From: Phycisphaeraceae bacterium
GTDB taxonomy: Bacteria > Planctomycetota > Phycisphaerae > Phycisphaerales > SM1A02
Direction of reading: 5' to 3'
Length of the DNA: 64,000 bases
Assembly: GCA_019636755.1 (NCBI GenBank)
Contig: JAHBWZ010000006.1
Location: 1 to 64,000 of the forward strand
Both the position numbers and the translations under genes were made by a program. This document shows, piece after piece, positions 44,607 through 54,054 of this stretch. The notes under the pieces are model-generated. The model saw nothing but the letters and a program-made list of their open reading frames with translations. It made no database searches and was not told the origin of the DNA. Each line of letters opens with the position of its first letter. The stretch's first letter is position 1.

Positions 44607-45405
44607 TGACCGGACCGCGCGGCCGGACGCTGCGGAGCAGTCGGATCGGCTCTTCGTTCCGCCAGATGACCCGGCCCGCCGGCCAGGGCCTGAGCGTTCC
44701 GTAGAGTTCCCACTGGTCGGAGCCGCCGACCGTCACCAGGTACGCGGTCCAGTCCAGCCGGAACCGGTCTTCGCCGTCCTGCGCAGGCGGGTCCCCGGCC
44801 AGGAGGACCACGCCGGCGCCGCCCATGGCGCGCAGCGCGCGGTCCAGGACGTGGGTCAGTCGCATGCGCGCCGCCTCGGCCTCCGCCGCCGTCGATCGGC
44901 TGCGATTCTGCACGGCGCCGATGACGATGCGGACGCGATCCGGTGGACACGACATCGACCGGTCGGCCGCTTCCAGGAGCATCCCGGCCACCGCGAGGGC
45001 ACCGGGATCGGGTCGCGCGGGACGCCGGGGAAGCGGCGTTTCGTCGGGCAGACGAGCGGCGCGATCGCCCCCCGGCTCGGCCGTGATCGTGTCCAGCGCA
45101 TGAACCGAGGATGGGTCCGGCGGCGGTGACGACGGCACCGGCGGATGTCCACCGGTCGCGGGTCGGGTGTCCGCCGACCGGACATCCGATGCGCCGGGCC
45201 CGGCCTCCGACGCGACGGTGCGGGCCTGTGCCACCTCCGGAGGCGCGACCTCGGGATGCGCGGACCTCGGCGCGGGCCGGACCCCCGCCGAGGCGCAGCC
45301 CGCCGTGAAAACGGGCCAGCCCGCCATGAGAAGGGCGCAGACCGTGCCATACAGTCGGGCGCGGGTCCGGGAGGTCAGCGCGTGGTTATCCGATCCTGTG
45401 ATCAT
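44554..45405 (-). CDS. lipoprotein, possibly LpoB-like
   Basis: A 283-residue lipoprotein. The signal peptide is RLYGTVCALLMAGWPVFTAGC, with lipobox FTAG before C37. A low-complexity, Pro-rich linker (about 38-130) leads to a folded C-terminal domain with VRIVIGAVQNRSRSTAAEAEAARMRLTHVLDRAL and DWTAYLVTVGGSDQWELYGTLR. The strand pattern around GAVQNRS recalls the penicillin-binding-protein activator LpoB. The similarity is weak and the assignment tentative. ATG 45405 was chosen for the signal peptide. It is divergent from a 63-residue gene and convergent with the GT2 gene. Confidence 0.7.
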   Translation of the reverse strand: MITGSDNHALTSRTRARLYGTVCALLMAGWPVFTAGCASAGVRPAPRSAHPEVAPPEVAQARTVASEAGPGASDVRSADTRPATGGHPPVPSSPPPDPSSVHALDTITAEPGGDRAARLPDETPLPRRPARPDPGALAVAGMLLEAADRSMSCPPDRVRIVIGAVQNRSRSTAAEAEAARMRLTHVLDRALRAMGGAGVVLLAGDPPAQDGEDRFRLDWTAYLVTVGGSDQWELYGTLRPWPAGRVIWRNEEPIRLLRSVRPRGPVITRWPGSEPPPTVLGTP

Positions 45406-45469
45406 GGAGGTGCGGCCGATCCAGAAAGCCCTGATCGCACCGTGACACCGGTGCGAGGAGAACCATTCC

Positions 45470-45661
45470 ATGGCCACGAAGGACCGGATCATCGCAGCAA
45501 TCCAGCAGTTCAATCCATCCGCGACGCGGCAGTGGCTGGACGGTTTCACACCCGATGAACTTCGTGAATACCTCGACCACCTCGAGTATGCCAGTCGGCC
45601 GCGCCCGGACCGGAGTCCGTGGCCCGCACGGTTCACGACCATCGACCGACCGGCGGCGTGA
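45470..45661 (+). CDS. small conserved-looking hypothetical protein
   Basis: 63 residues: an acidic/basic, predicted helical protein (KDRIIAAIQQFNPSATRQWLDGFTPDELREYLDHLEYA) with an Arg/Pro-rich tail. A strong GAGGAGAA ribosome site lies 8 bases before the ATG, which supports a real gene. No family is recognised. Confidence 0.65.
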   Translation: MATKDRIIAAIQQFNPSATRQWLDGFTPDELREYLDHLEYASRPRPDRSPWPARFTTIDRPAA

Positions 45662-45702
45662 TCGCGGCGGCACCGGCCGCGGGTGCGGACCCGGGACCGA
45701 TC

Positions 45703-46197
45703 TCAGGATCGTCCCGCGCCACGGGTCTGGTTCATGACCTCGTCGAGTCGACGCTTCAGCATCCGGACATTGACGAGCGAGCGGACGCGCGTCAGCAGTT
45801 CCAGCTTGTTGACGGGCTTCATGAGGAAGTCATCTGTCCCGCACTCGATCGCCCGCTCGAAGTCACCGACCTCGTGCAGCGCGGTCACCATGATCACGAC
45901 GATGTCGCGAAGCGCCGGACTGGACTTGATCCTCTGACAGACCTCGAACCCGCTCATCCGCGGCATCATCACGTCCAGCAGCACGAGATCCGGCGGATCC
46001 CGCTCGATGATCGCCATCGCCTCCACCCCGTCCGTGCAGGTGGTGATCCTGCAGGGCAGTTCCTCGAGGTAGGCGTGCATCAACTCCAGATTCTGGAGGT
46101 TGTCGTCCACCAGCAGGATGGACGCCTCCGAGAGATCGGGATGCAGGTCGACCGACTCTGCCGTCTCCAGAAGCGACGCCTTCCGCGCCTCGGACAT
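45703..46197 (-). CDS. single-domain response regulator
   Basis: A 164-residue CheY-like receiver. Acidic pocket DD (ILLVDDN), phosphoacceptor Asp in VLLDVMMPRMSG, Thr in VIMVTAL and Lys in LMKPV are all present. A 25-residue N-terminal extension and a helical C-terminal tail (RVRSLVNVRMLKRRLDEVMNQ) follow, as in PleD- or cyclic-di-GMP-phosphodiesterase-linked receivers, but no output domain is attached. The GGAGAG ribosome site sits 7 bases before the ATG. No histidine kinase is nearby, so it is an orphan. Confidence 0.9.
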   Translation of the reverse strand: MSEARKASLLETAESVDLHPDLSEASILLVDDNLQNLELMHAYLEELPCRITTCTDGVEAMAIIERDPPDLVLLDVMMPRMSGFEVCQRIKSSPALRDIVVIMVTALHEVGDFERAIECGTDDFLMKPVNKLELLTRVRSLVNVRMLKRRLDEVMNQTRGAGRS

Positions 46198-46588
46198 TGC
46201 CAGACTCTCCACGTGATGGGCCGCCGGCCCGGGCGGCGGGAGCCGGCATGGTACCCGGTCCCCGGCGCGCCGTCGAACGAACGGAGCGGTTGCCGTCGAT
46301 CTCGTGGGTCCGACCAAGGACATCCACAATGGATCGTGTTCCGGCGGTACCCGCGCTACAAGGCTTGGAAGGCCGGGGGCTTTCTGGTACACTGGCCCGT
46401 CCGATAGGCCGGTCCACCGGCCGGACATCGTTCCCCGGCGGGCCTCGGTCACGACGACCGGCGTATTCCGATCACGCTGTCGACCGCCCCCGGGGCTCCC
46501 CAGGTTGCACGCCCGGCTTCGGCGAACCAGGCCGCGGGGTGCGCCGGGCGATGTCCCGGGATCTCCCGGACTGTTCACTGGAGCCACC
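46198..46588. other. intergenic region between response regulator and the gene at 46589
   Basis: It contains the promoter at 46365-46393 and a leader of about 190 bases for the plus-strand gene. No gene is supported. Confidence 0.6.
46365..46393 (+). promoter_or_regulatory. sigma-70 promoter upstream of the gene at 46589
   Basis: TTGGAA (46365-46370), 17-bp spacer, TACACT (46388-46393). It leaves an unusually long leader of about 190 bases before the ATG. Confidence 0.6.
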
Positions 46589-47077
46589 ATGATCGTCACT
46601 CGACACCCCTGGCAGGATCGATTCAGCGAGCCGGGCGTCGCGGCCCTTCGTGCCGGACTGGGGCAGGACGCACAGAGCGTGTTCGACCGCCTCCGCACAG
46701 AGCTGCTCGCGGTCAAGGGCATGACGGAACGGGTGGCGTGGTACGGCCTGTGCTGGTGCTGGTGCCTGGAGTATCGACAGCGCGGGGAAGCGGACCCCGT
46801 CGGGATCATCATCCCGAGCCCGACCGACCTCCAGTTCGCGATGCCGCTGGAGCAGGCGTTTGTCTCGAGCCTCCCCTACCGCAGGCTCAAGCGGGGCATC
46901 CGGGAGGGGCTCGATCTCGGCCGGGCGCCGTTCGACACGCGCTGGGCTGTCTGGTCAGTCGGCCAGGCGCCGTCGATCGACGACCTCTCCGATCTTCTGG
47001 CCCGGCGCCTGTCGCACCGCCCCGAGCCCGCCGCGTCCACGCCCGCCCGATCGCCGCGCGCGGCCAGGGCCTCCTGA
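46589..47077 (+). CDS. hypothetical protein, possibly DUF3788-like
   Basis: A 162-residue cytoplasmic protein. Its features are an aromatic-cysteine motif VAWYGLCWCWCLEYRQRG, a following beta strand GIIIPSPTDLQFAMPL, and a helical end with an Arg/Ala-rich low-complexity tail. The strand-loop pattern recalls DUF3788, but this is a guess. CTGGAG lies 7 bases before the ATG. The gene is transcribed away from the response regulator. Confidence 0.65.
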   Translation: MIVTRHPWQDRFSEPGVAALRAGLGQDAQSVFDRLRTELLAVKGMTERVAWYGLCWCWCLEYRQRGEADPVGIIIPSPTDLQFAMPLEQAFVSSLPYRRLKRGIREGLDLGRAPFDTRWAVWSVGQAPSIDDLSDLLARRLSHRPEPAASTPARSPRAARAS

Positions 47078-47138
47078 CCCGCCAGCGCCCCCGCGCGGGG
47101 TGACGCGACGGCGGCGATGTCTGCCGGCACTGGGCACC

Positions 47139-48005
47139 TCAGGGCGCCCGCGGATTCGCGTGCCATCCGCCGTCCCGCCACCACGGCCGATCGACATCCA
47201 CGTCGAGCATCTCCGCCAGTCGAGAGACATCGATATCGGGCAACGGCTCGCGCGACGCGGCACGAAGCAGGATCGCGGGTGCGGTTTCCCCGCCCCACTG
47301 CATCACCCACACCTCGGCGACCAGCATCCGCAGGAGCGCCTCGTCCGGAAGCGCGCGCGGCAGGGTGCTTCGTGCGCCGGAGAGATCCTCGCGCATCCGG
47401 CGGCCGCCGCCGGGAAGCAGCGGATCCATCGCCTCCAGGAGCATCGCGAGATCCGGATCCTGCAGCATGCGGGCCGCGCGCGCGTTGTCACCCGTCCGCC
47501 ATGCCGAGAGGCCGTCGAACAGTCGCGCGAGCAGGTCGTCCGAGACGGGGGAACGCCGCGCGTCCTCGTCGCTCACCATGACGGGCAGCGCGCCGTGCGC
47601 GAGTCCGAGGGCGAGCAGCCGGTCGCGCCGCGCCGGCACCACCTCCAGGTCCGCAAGCGCCAGGCACGCGCTCCCGGCGAGGCGCCATGGATCGAGGCGG
47701 CCGGCCAGCGCATAGAGCGTGCGCGCCAGTTCAACGGCCCCCTCGTCCCGTTCGACGTCCACGACCTCCTCGGCGAGTTCGAAGTACCGGATCGGATCCG
47801 CCGGGGAGAGGGACGCGAGCCGCGGCGCCCATCGTGCCACGACCGCGCCCGCCGGCACCGGCAAGTCCGATGGCGCGTTGCCCTGGATCGTCGTGGACTC
47901 CGCGGTCCCCGCCCATCCGTGCAGGGCGCACACGACCAGCAGTCCCGTCAGCGCGCCGGCTGAGCGCCGCGCAGCGCTCGAGAGAGGCGGGCAGCGATCA
48001 TTCAT
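47139..48005 (-). CDS. exported protein, last gene of the ExbB/ExbD operon
   Basis: A 288-residue protein with an N-terminal signal peptide (RRSAGALTGLLVVCALHGWAGTAES). The rest is predicted to be mostly helical, in TPR-like pairs (PIRYFELAEEVVDVERDEGAVELARTLYALAGRL; LLARLFDGLSAWRTGDNARAARML), and ends DRPWWRDGGWHAN. No family is recognised. The start overlaps the stop of the 967-residue gene (ATGA). It is inferred to be a periplasmic partner of the operon's machine. Confidence 0.75.
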   Translation of the reverse strand: MNDRCPPLSSAARRSAGALTGLLVVCALHGWAGTAESTTIQGNAPSDLPVPAGAVVARWAPRLASLSPADPIRYFELAEEVVDVERDEGAVELARTLYALAGRLDPWRLAGSACLALADLEVVPARRDRLLALGLAHGALPVMVSDEDARRSPVSDDLLARLFDGLSAWRTGDNARAARMLQDPDLAMLLEAMDPLLPGGGRRMREDLSGARSTLPRALPDEALLRMLVAEVWVMQWGGETAPAILLRAASREPLPDIDVSRLAEMLDVDVDRPWWRDGGWHANPRAP

Positions 48006-50905
48006 GGTGTGTGCTCCTGCGCTTCGAAGAGGACGGCAAGAATGTCCAGGAGCGACTCTTCGATCGTGCGCGACTGCACGAGGATCTCGTCCGCGGCCGC
48101 GTGGCGCCGCCGCAACGCAGCCAGCCGATCCCGGAATGCCGGCCGATCTTCCGGCGGGAGCGATGCGACCGCGATGCGGCCCAGGACGTCGAACCCCGTG
48201 ACCTGTTCCGCCACCATGTGCTGGAGCGGCGTGGTCGCGGCCCGCAGCCGGGCACGCCGGCCCCAGGCGACGAGCGACGCATCGGCCGGATCGAGCGCCG
48301 TCTCGGCGCGTCTGACCCATGCGTCGGCCATGGCCCCCGCCGCGACGACCGGATCCGAGGATCGCAGCAGCCGATCGCGCTCGCCCGCCAGCGCTGCGTC
48401 CGTGCGGATCTGCATCGCCCTGCGGATGAACGTGGTCGCGAGTTCAAGGCCCATCTCGTCCAGCCGGTCCATGCCGGCGTCGAGGCGCCGGAGCACACGC
48501 TGCACGAGTTCGCCGCGCGCGGCGACCATCCAGCTTCGGCCACGCCCGACCGGGACCGGGCGGGATGTCAGCACCGAGATGAGATCGGCAAGGTCGTCAT
48601 CGCGCCCGCGCACCTGCGGCAGCGCATCGACGATCGCGATGAGCACGTTCGTCCCGTCGGCAAGGTCGGCCTGAACGAGCGATCGAGCGGCCGCGCGGAG
48701 CGGTGTGGCGCCCGCGACGACCAGGCCGGCCAGCGTCCGCGCATCTCCCGGCGCCAGGTCCGTCCATCGCCCCTGTCGGATCGCCTCCAGGACGTCGATG
48801 CGCTCCTCGGTCGTGCGGGCCTGGCGGAGTCGCGCCTCGAGCTGATTGTCCGTCGACGGCACGCGGACAGGTCGTCCGGACATCGCACGTGGATCGGCGG
48901 GCGGCGCGATCAGCAGGGTCGCCGCCTGCTCCAGCGCGGCGTCGGCCGTGGCGAGTTCATCGTTGAGGATCGCCCAGCCTGCCTCTGCGAGCAGCGAGGC
49001 AAGCACCAGGGACTCCATCCGCGCGACGTCAGCGGTGTCGGACGGCCTCGCCTCCAGCGCGGCCCGCAGGCCGTGCCATGTCGCCAGCGCATCCTCGTCG
49101 AAACGGCGCATGCGGACCGGCGCCGCCGGCTCCGGGATCCCGGGCCAGGTCGCCGCGACACGCGCATGCACGCGATTCCGCTGCGCCAGCGTGGCATCGG
49201 GGGCCACGACGAACGTGAGGTCGAACCACGGCAGGAAGTCCGCCTGCGCCAGCAGACTCGTGAGCACCCAGAGCTGCTGGGATCCGATGCGCTCCTCTCC
49301 ACCCTCGAGCCAGCGGAGGATCTGCGCGCGGACCGGTCGGCTTGCGCGGTAGTCCAGGGTCGAGAGGAGCCTGCCGAGGACGCGGGCGGGAGGACCGTCG
49401 CGCGAGGCGTCGAGCGGAGAGACCAGGATTCGCTCGATCGCGCGGAGCCCCGCGATCTGCCTCCGCGCGTCATCCGGGAGCCGCCGCTGCACGGCGAGCC
49501 AGGTCTCCCACGCGTCCGCGTACCGCTCGTCGGTGGCGATCCGCGGCACCATCCACTGCACCGCGGCATCGCTCCACGCCGCCGCCGCCGGCAGGAAGCC
49601 CGGCTGCGGCATCGTGCCGCCCGGAGGCAGCGAGACCGCCAGCTGACCGCGCGCCAGGTCGCGGATCAGCGGCGTGAGCGTCGACGACATCGACAGGTCA
49701 CCCAGCACACCGGCAAGCCAGGCACCGCGCGCCACGTCTCCCGGATCGAGCAGGAGGCCGGACGGCGGCGCCACCGGGAGGAACAGCCGGCGCGCGATCT
49801 CCGGTCGACCGGCGGCCTCCGCGAAACAGCGGTGCACCGCGCGCATGATGTCCCGTGCATCACTCTCGCCCTGGTGCAGCCAGTCGCGCGCGGCGAGTTC
49901 GATGGTGCGGGTCCATCGCTCGAAGACCGCGGTCTCGCCCTCGTCCGCCATCGCGAGCGCCTCGGCGATGCCGCCGAACTCGGCGAGGATCGCGCGGGCG
50001 CCTTCGTCCACACGGTCGCGATGCGGCGGAAGCGTCGTGCCGCGGAAGGTCGGATACGGGCGGAAGCGCGCGATCGCAGGCCCCGCGGATCCGTCCCGAT
50101 CGGCGTCGATCATCGGGCTCGCCGCCGTCCCGTCGCGCGCGACACGACCGGCCGCGGCGTCGCCGTGGACCATCGCGCCCCCGTCCACGGAATCTCCGGG
50201 CCTCTCGGCCACCATCGCGCGGATCAGGACGACCGCGAGCATCGCCACCAGGAGCACGATCAGGATCGCGAGTTTCGCCAGCGACCAGGGGTCGCCCTGC
50301 ACGATCTCCGGTGCCATGCGCCGCGTGGCCTCACCCAGCCGCTCGGTCAGCCCGGGCGGTGCGATCCCCTCGGGCATACCGGCGATCTCGCCGAGTTCGA
50401 CCCGGGGTCCGCCGGTGCGCGCATTGTCGTTCAGCCCGCGCAGCACGCGCACCAGGCCATCCGGTCCCACGCCGTACGAGGCCGCGAGCGCCACCAGCCG
50501 GCCACGGCTCCGCCGATTCCAGCCGCCGCGACCGACCAGCACCGCGAGGACGTGGCGATCGAACGCGGTCAGTCGATGCTGCCGGGGCGTCAGCACCCGT
50601 CGCCTCGACGCGGCGCTCCCGTCCGGCGCGGACGCGCGCCCGGCCGCGCCGGCCCGGACGAACGGGGCGCCGCCGCCGCCGGGCGCAAGGCGCGCGATCA
50701 TCGCGTCCGCGCTCCGGCGGAGCATCGCCCGCGCCGCCTCCGCCTCGGCGCTCCCGCGCGCCGGGTGCCTGTAGATGCGCTCCAGTCGCGCCGCCAGCGC
50801 CTGCTCGATCTCCGCCCGGCCCGGCCGCCGGCCGGTCAGGCCGAGCAGGCGCTCCGGCGGCTCGGTGGATGCGACGCCGATGAAGCGCAGGCAGGGATCA
50901 CGCAT
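48002..50905 (-). CDS. large single-span membrane protein of the ExbB/ExbD operon
   Basis: A 967-residue protein. Its N-terminal 70 residues (RFIGVASTEPPERLLGLTG...AEIEQALAARLERIYRHP...AARAMLRRSADAMIARLA) resemble the degenerate J-domain-like segments of planctomycete proteins. A basic region (about 80-200) precedes one membrane helix (LAKLAILIVLLVAMLAVVLIRAMVA, about 209-233), and a large, mainly helical extracytoplasmic part follows. No enzymatic motif is seen. ATG 50905 overlaps the end of the upstream gene by 8 bases. The ORF is open to 51115, but that part is Arg/Trp-rich and reads over the neighbour. It may be a scaffold linking cytoplasm and envelope. Confidence 0.8.
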   Translation of the reverse strand: MRDPCLRFIGVASTEPPERLLGLTGRRPGRAEIEQALAARLERIYRHPARGSAEAEAARAMLRRSADAMIARLAPGGGGAPFVRAGAAGRASAPDGSAASRRRVLTPRQHRLTAFDRHVLAVLVGRGGWNRRSRGRLVALAASYGVGPDGLVRVLRGLNDNARTGGPRVELGEIAGMPEGIAPPGLTERLGEATRRMAPEIVQGDPWSLAKLAILIVLLVAMLAVVLIRAMVAERPGDSVDGGAMVHGDAAAGRVARDGTAASPMIDADRDGSAGPAIARFRPYPTFRGTTLPPHRDRVDEGARAILAEFGGIAEALAMADEGETAVFERWTRTIELAARDWLHQGESDARDIMRAVHRCFAEAAGRPEIARRLFLPVAPPSGLLLDPGDVARGAWLAGVLGDLSMSSTLTPLIRDLARGQLAVSLPPGGTMPQPGFLPAAAAWSDAAVQWMVPRIATDERYADAWETWLAVQRRLPDDARRQIAGLRAIERILVSPLDASRDGPPARVLGRLLSTLDYRASRPVRAQILRWLEGGEERIGSQQLWVLTSLLAQADFLPWFDLTFVVAPDATLAQRNRVHARVAATWPGIPEPAAPVRMRRFDEDALATWHGLRAALEARPSDTADVARMESLVLASLLAEAGWAILNDELATADAALEQAATLLIAPPADPRAMSGRPVRVPSTDNQLEARLRQARTTEERIDVLEAIRQGRWTDLAPGDARTLAGLVVAGATPLRAAARSLVQADLADGTNVLIAIVDALPQVRGRDDDLADLISVLTSRPVPVGRGRSWMVAARGELVQRVLRRLDAGMDRLDEMGLELATTFIRRAMQIRTDAALAGERDRLLRSSDPVVAAGAMADAWVRRAETALDPADASLVAWGRRARLRAATTPLQHMVAEQVTGFDVLGRIAVASLPPEDRPAFRDRLAALRRRHAAADEILVQSRTIEESLLDILAVLFEAQEHTP

Positions 50906-53576
50906 CCGGCGCCTCCTTCGCATCCGCGGGCGGCGCCCCATCGACGGGCGGCAGTGTCGCGGCCAGGTGCAGCAGCCGCGCACGCCAGGGTTCCGGACCG
51001 TACTCGGGATGGAACGCCACATGCTGCGCCATCGAGCGCGCGGCGCGCCCCGGATCGATCCGCGCCAGCACCTCCAGGTGATGCGTCCGCGCCTCGAACC
51101 AGTCGTCGCTCCCATCCGGCAGCGCGGTCAGGAGCGTGTGCCACAGCGCGAGCGCACGCGCCGGATCTCCGCCCCGCTCCTCCACCAGCGCCATGCCGCG
51201 CAGGAGCGGGCGGCTGCGCGGATGGAGCTGCAGCAGTTCCTCGAACAGCGCTTTCGCCCGGGCGCGGGATCCGTCGTCATCCCGGTGCAGGAAGAGTTCC
51301 AGCCACGCCTCGGCCGCGCGCGTCCGGATGGCCAGGTTGTCCGGACGTTCCAGCGTCGGATCCTCACGCCCGATGATCGCGGCCAGTCGATCCCCGCTTC
51401 GCGCCACCACGACCGCGTACATGCGATCGTCGTCGTCGCGCTGCTCCCGCCATGCCCGCTCGGCCTCCATGAAGAGCAGACGGTCCGAGGCGGCGGCCCA
51501 GCGCGACTCCGGATCGTCAACCGCCATCCGGTCCGCCATCGCGAGCGCCTCGTTGAAGGCGCCCGACCACAGTCGCTCGCGGATCCGCCGGTACACAAGC
51601 TCGTCCGCCCACGCGCGGCGCGCGCCGGTCCCGTCCGCAACGTGTGCTTCCATCGCGGCGAGCACGGCGCGCGCCTCGGGCAGCCGGCGCACGTCGCTCG
51701 ACAGCGTCACCTCCAGCAGCCGCAGTCCCAGGGCCGCCAGCGCCTCGACCCGCGGCCCGTCCTCCGGGTGCGTCCGGGCCGCGTCGCGGAGGAAGAGCGG
51801 CTGCGCCACCTGGAGGAACCGGTCCGCCAGCCGGGCGCGTTCCGCGGCATCCTCCTCGCGCCGCATGAGCGTGAAGAGAATGTCCGCCGCCGTCCGCTGC
51901 GACGCCGCCGACGCCGGGTGGTTCTCATCCACCGCCAGGAGTTCGCGGGCCAGCGACTCCGACGGCACCGGGGCATGCACGGCGCGCCGCATCATCGCGG
52001 TGACCGCGCGGGAATCGTCCGGATACCGCGCGACGAACCGCTCGGCGAGATGATCGAATGCCGACCGCGCATCCTCCGAACCCGACGCCAGCAGGACCTG
52101 CTCCGCGCTGACGACCGCCATCCAGAGCGACTCCCTGCCGCGCTCCCCCTGGTCCAGGCTTGCGACCTCCAGGAACTGCTCGACCGCCGCGTCGTACCTG
52201 CCGAGCGCGTAGTGGACCCACCCGAGCAGGCGCCGCCCGTCCAGGGCCGCGTCGGGGAACCGCACTGCGTCGGCATGCGCCAGCGCCTCGGTCAGCCGCG
52301 CCCGTGCCTCCTCGCGCGCGGCCCGGGCCTCGGCGTCCGATCCGGACTCGGCGGCCTCGTCGCCGCGCCGCGCGGCCAGGGAGCCGAGCACGTACGGTCC
52401 GGCGAATCCGCCGATGGCGAGTCGCCCGGTCCCGTACCGCCGCGCCAGTCCGTGCAGGATCGCGAACTCGCCGTCGTGCGCAAGCGACGCGAGCGCCGTC
52501 CCGAGGAGGCGCGTCGCCGCGGCGGAGGCCTCGGCGCGCAGGCCGCGCGAGGCGGCCAGCCGCAGGATCATCGGGGCCACGACGCGGTCGGAGGCCTGCT
52601 CCCGCCGGATCTCGCGCTCCGCCTCGTCGAACTCCCGGCACTCGAGTAGCACGACGATGCGCCACGCGGCCGCCTGGCCGCGCAGCGGCGCCCACGCCTC
52701 CTCGACCACGAGAAGCTCCACCCACGCGAGCGCGGTCGCCGCCGATGCCGTCAGCGTCTTCGTCAGCGCCATCCCGAGGATCGTCCGCGCGAAGGACTCC
52801 TCCCCGCGCAGGACGCGCGAGACCTGTTCGGGGACCGGCTGTCGTTCGTCCACGTCAAGCAGGCGCGCGAATCGCCGCTCGGCGGACTGCGCGTCCTGCG
52901 CCCGGCCCTCCAGGCGGGCGAGGTGATACTGCGTCCAGGCCGCGAGGAACATCGCCTGGCGGAGCCGTCCCTGCAGCCGTCCGGCCTCTGCCTCCAGCGT
53001 GATCGCGTCACTGATCCCGGAGCGTGCCAGGCGGTTGAGCTGGGACTCGACGCGCGCCGCGAGCGCCGGCTCGATCGCGGTGAGCTCCCGCTCCAGGTCG
53101 CGCAGGCTCCGGATCGCATCCGCGCGCTCCTCGGCGGTACAGAGATCCATGCGCTCACGTTCGGCGATCTCCTCCGCCACCCGGAAACGGATGCGCAGCA
53201 GCGGAATCCGGAGTTCCGGACCGCTGCGCTGCAGCGGTCCGGCCAGCAGCGCCTCCAGCCGCGCCGCATAGCGTGCCTGCAGGGCCGGATCGTCCGACCG
53301 GTCCAGCAGGTCGGCGTACAGGTCACCGATCCGCGCCGCGATGCGATCGACGCGTTCGGGCGGCGCATCGACGAGCCGATCCTCGAGATGCAGCGCGAGA
53401 AGCGCATCGAGGCCGAGCCGCTCCAGGTATGCCTCCACTTCGTCCGCGCGGACCGGGCCGGACAGCCCGATCAGCGCGAACAGCAGCGACACCGCTCGAA
53501 CCGCTCTCCCCGGGCGGACATCGCCGCGCGAGGTCGCATGGAACGCAGGCCGGTCTCGGAGCATCACGAGGCGCAT
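50898..53576 (-). CDS. exported TPR-repeat protein of the ExbB/ExbD operon
   Basis: An 892-residue protein with a signal peptide (RAVSLLFALIGLSGPVRA, cleavage about residue 44) and many TPR-like helical pairs. Examples are GRRLLGWVHYALGRYDAAVEQFLEVASLDQ, ERLWSGAFNEALAMADRMAVDDPE and RALALWHTLLTALPDG. Such repeats act as periplasmic scaffolds. It starts one base after the upstream exbD stop. ATG 53564 is an alternative start. No catalytic domain is seen. Confidence 0.82.
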   Translation of the reverse strand: MRLVMLRDRPAFHATSRGDVRPGRAVRAVSLLFALIGLSGPVRADEVEAYLERLGLDALLALHLEDRLVDAPPERVDRIAARIGDLYADLLDRSDDPALQARYAARLEALLAGPLQRSGPELRIPLLRIRFRVAEEIAERERMDLCTAEERADAIRSLRDLERELTAIEPALAARVESQLNRLARSGISDAITLEAEAGRLQGRLRQAMFLAAWTQYHLARLEGRAQDAQSAERRFARLLDVDERQPVPEQVSRVLRGEESFARTILGMALTKTLTASAATALAWVELLVVEEAWAPLRGQAAAWRIVVLLECREFDEAEREIRREQASDRVVAPMILRLAASRGLRAEASAAATRLLGTALASLAHDGEFAILHGLARRYGTGRLAIGGFAGPYVLGSLAARRGDEAAESGSDAEARAAREEARARLTEALAHADAVRFPDAALDGRRLLGWVHYALGRYDAAVEQFLEVASLDQGERGRESLWMAVVSAEQVLLASGSEDARSAFDHLAERFVARYPDDSRAVTAMMRRAVHAPVPSESLARELLAVDENHPASAASQRTAADILFTLMRREEDAAERARLADRFLQVAQPLFLRDAARTHPEDGPRVEALAALGLRLLEVTLSSDVRRLPEARAVLAAMEAHVADGTGARRAWADELVYRRIRERLWSGAFNEALAMADRMAVDDPESRWAAASDRLLFMEAERAWREQRDDDDRMYAVVVARSGDRLAAIIGREDPTLERPDNLAIRTRAAEAWLELFLHRDDDGSRARAKALFEELLQLHPRSRPLLRGMALVEERGGDPARALALWHTLLTALPDGSDDWFEARTHHLEVLARIDPGRAARSMAQHVAFHPEYGPEPWRARLLHLAATLPPVDGAPPADAKEAPDA

Positions 53577-53577
53577 G

Positions 53578-54003
53578 TCATCGTCCCGTCAGCCAGGTCA
53601 CCCGTTCGAACCCGGCATCGTGTGCCACCTGGAGCGCGGTCGTCGCGAAGCCGACGGCCACCCCGTCTCCGACCGCGATCACCATGCCCACGCTGCGCGG
53701 AAGCGGATCGATCGCCGCCTGCAGTTCCGCCCTGGTCCGCACCACGCGCCCGGCGATCCGGTAGCCCGGCGCGCCCTCGAACACGTCCACGTCGATCCGC
53801 TGCGGCAGCAGGTCGGCGAAGGCGCTCGAACCGTCGTCCCGCTTCGTCTGGATGTCGGGCTCCAGCCGGTCTTCGGGGGGATTGAGCACCATCGTCACCA
53901 GGAAGTAGATGAGCAGGAGAAACGTCACGTCGATCATCGTGGCCAGGTTGAGCGTCACCCGCTCGTCCCGCCTGGCCCGTTCCTTTCCTCGTGCAAACCG
54001 CAT
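53578..54003 (-). CDS. exbD: ExbD/TolR-family protein (second of two)
   Basis: 141 residues. A basic N-terminus, then a transmembrane helix with the ion-pathway Asp D25 (LNLATMIDVTFLLLIYFLVTMV), then a periplasmic domain with VDVFEGAPGYRIAGRVVRTRAELQAAI. The family uses proton flow through ExbB/TolQ pentamers around an ExbD dimer to drive periplasmic partners. It is 51 bases downstream of the other exbD. The periplasmic part is divergent from that of the first copy, so the two may form a heterodimer. Confidence 0.92.
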   Translation of the reverse strand: MRFARGKERARRDERVTLNLATMIDVTFLLLIYFLVTMVLNPPEDRLEPDIQTKRDDGSSAFADLLPQRIDVDVFEGAPGYRIAGRVVRTRAELQAAIDPLPRSVGMVIAVGDGVAVGFATTALQVAHDAGFERVTWLTGR

Positions 54004-54054
54004 GGTGGGTCGTTCCTGCCTGCCCGGCGCCGGAGCGCCGGAACGGCGCCGGGG

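Noticed and set aside
47687-51376. A 1229-codon open frame on the plus strand
   Set aside because: It lies entirely antisense to the 967-residue, 892-residue and 288-residue genes, is Arg/His-rich, has no domain and reflects the codon bias of GC-rich DNA.
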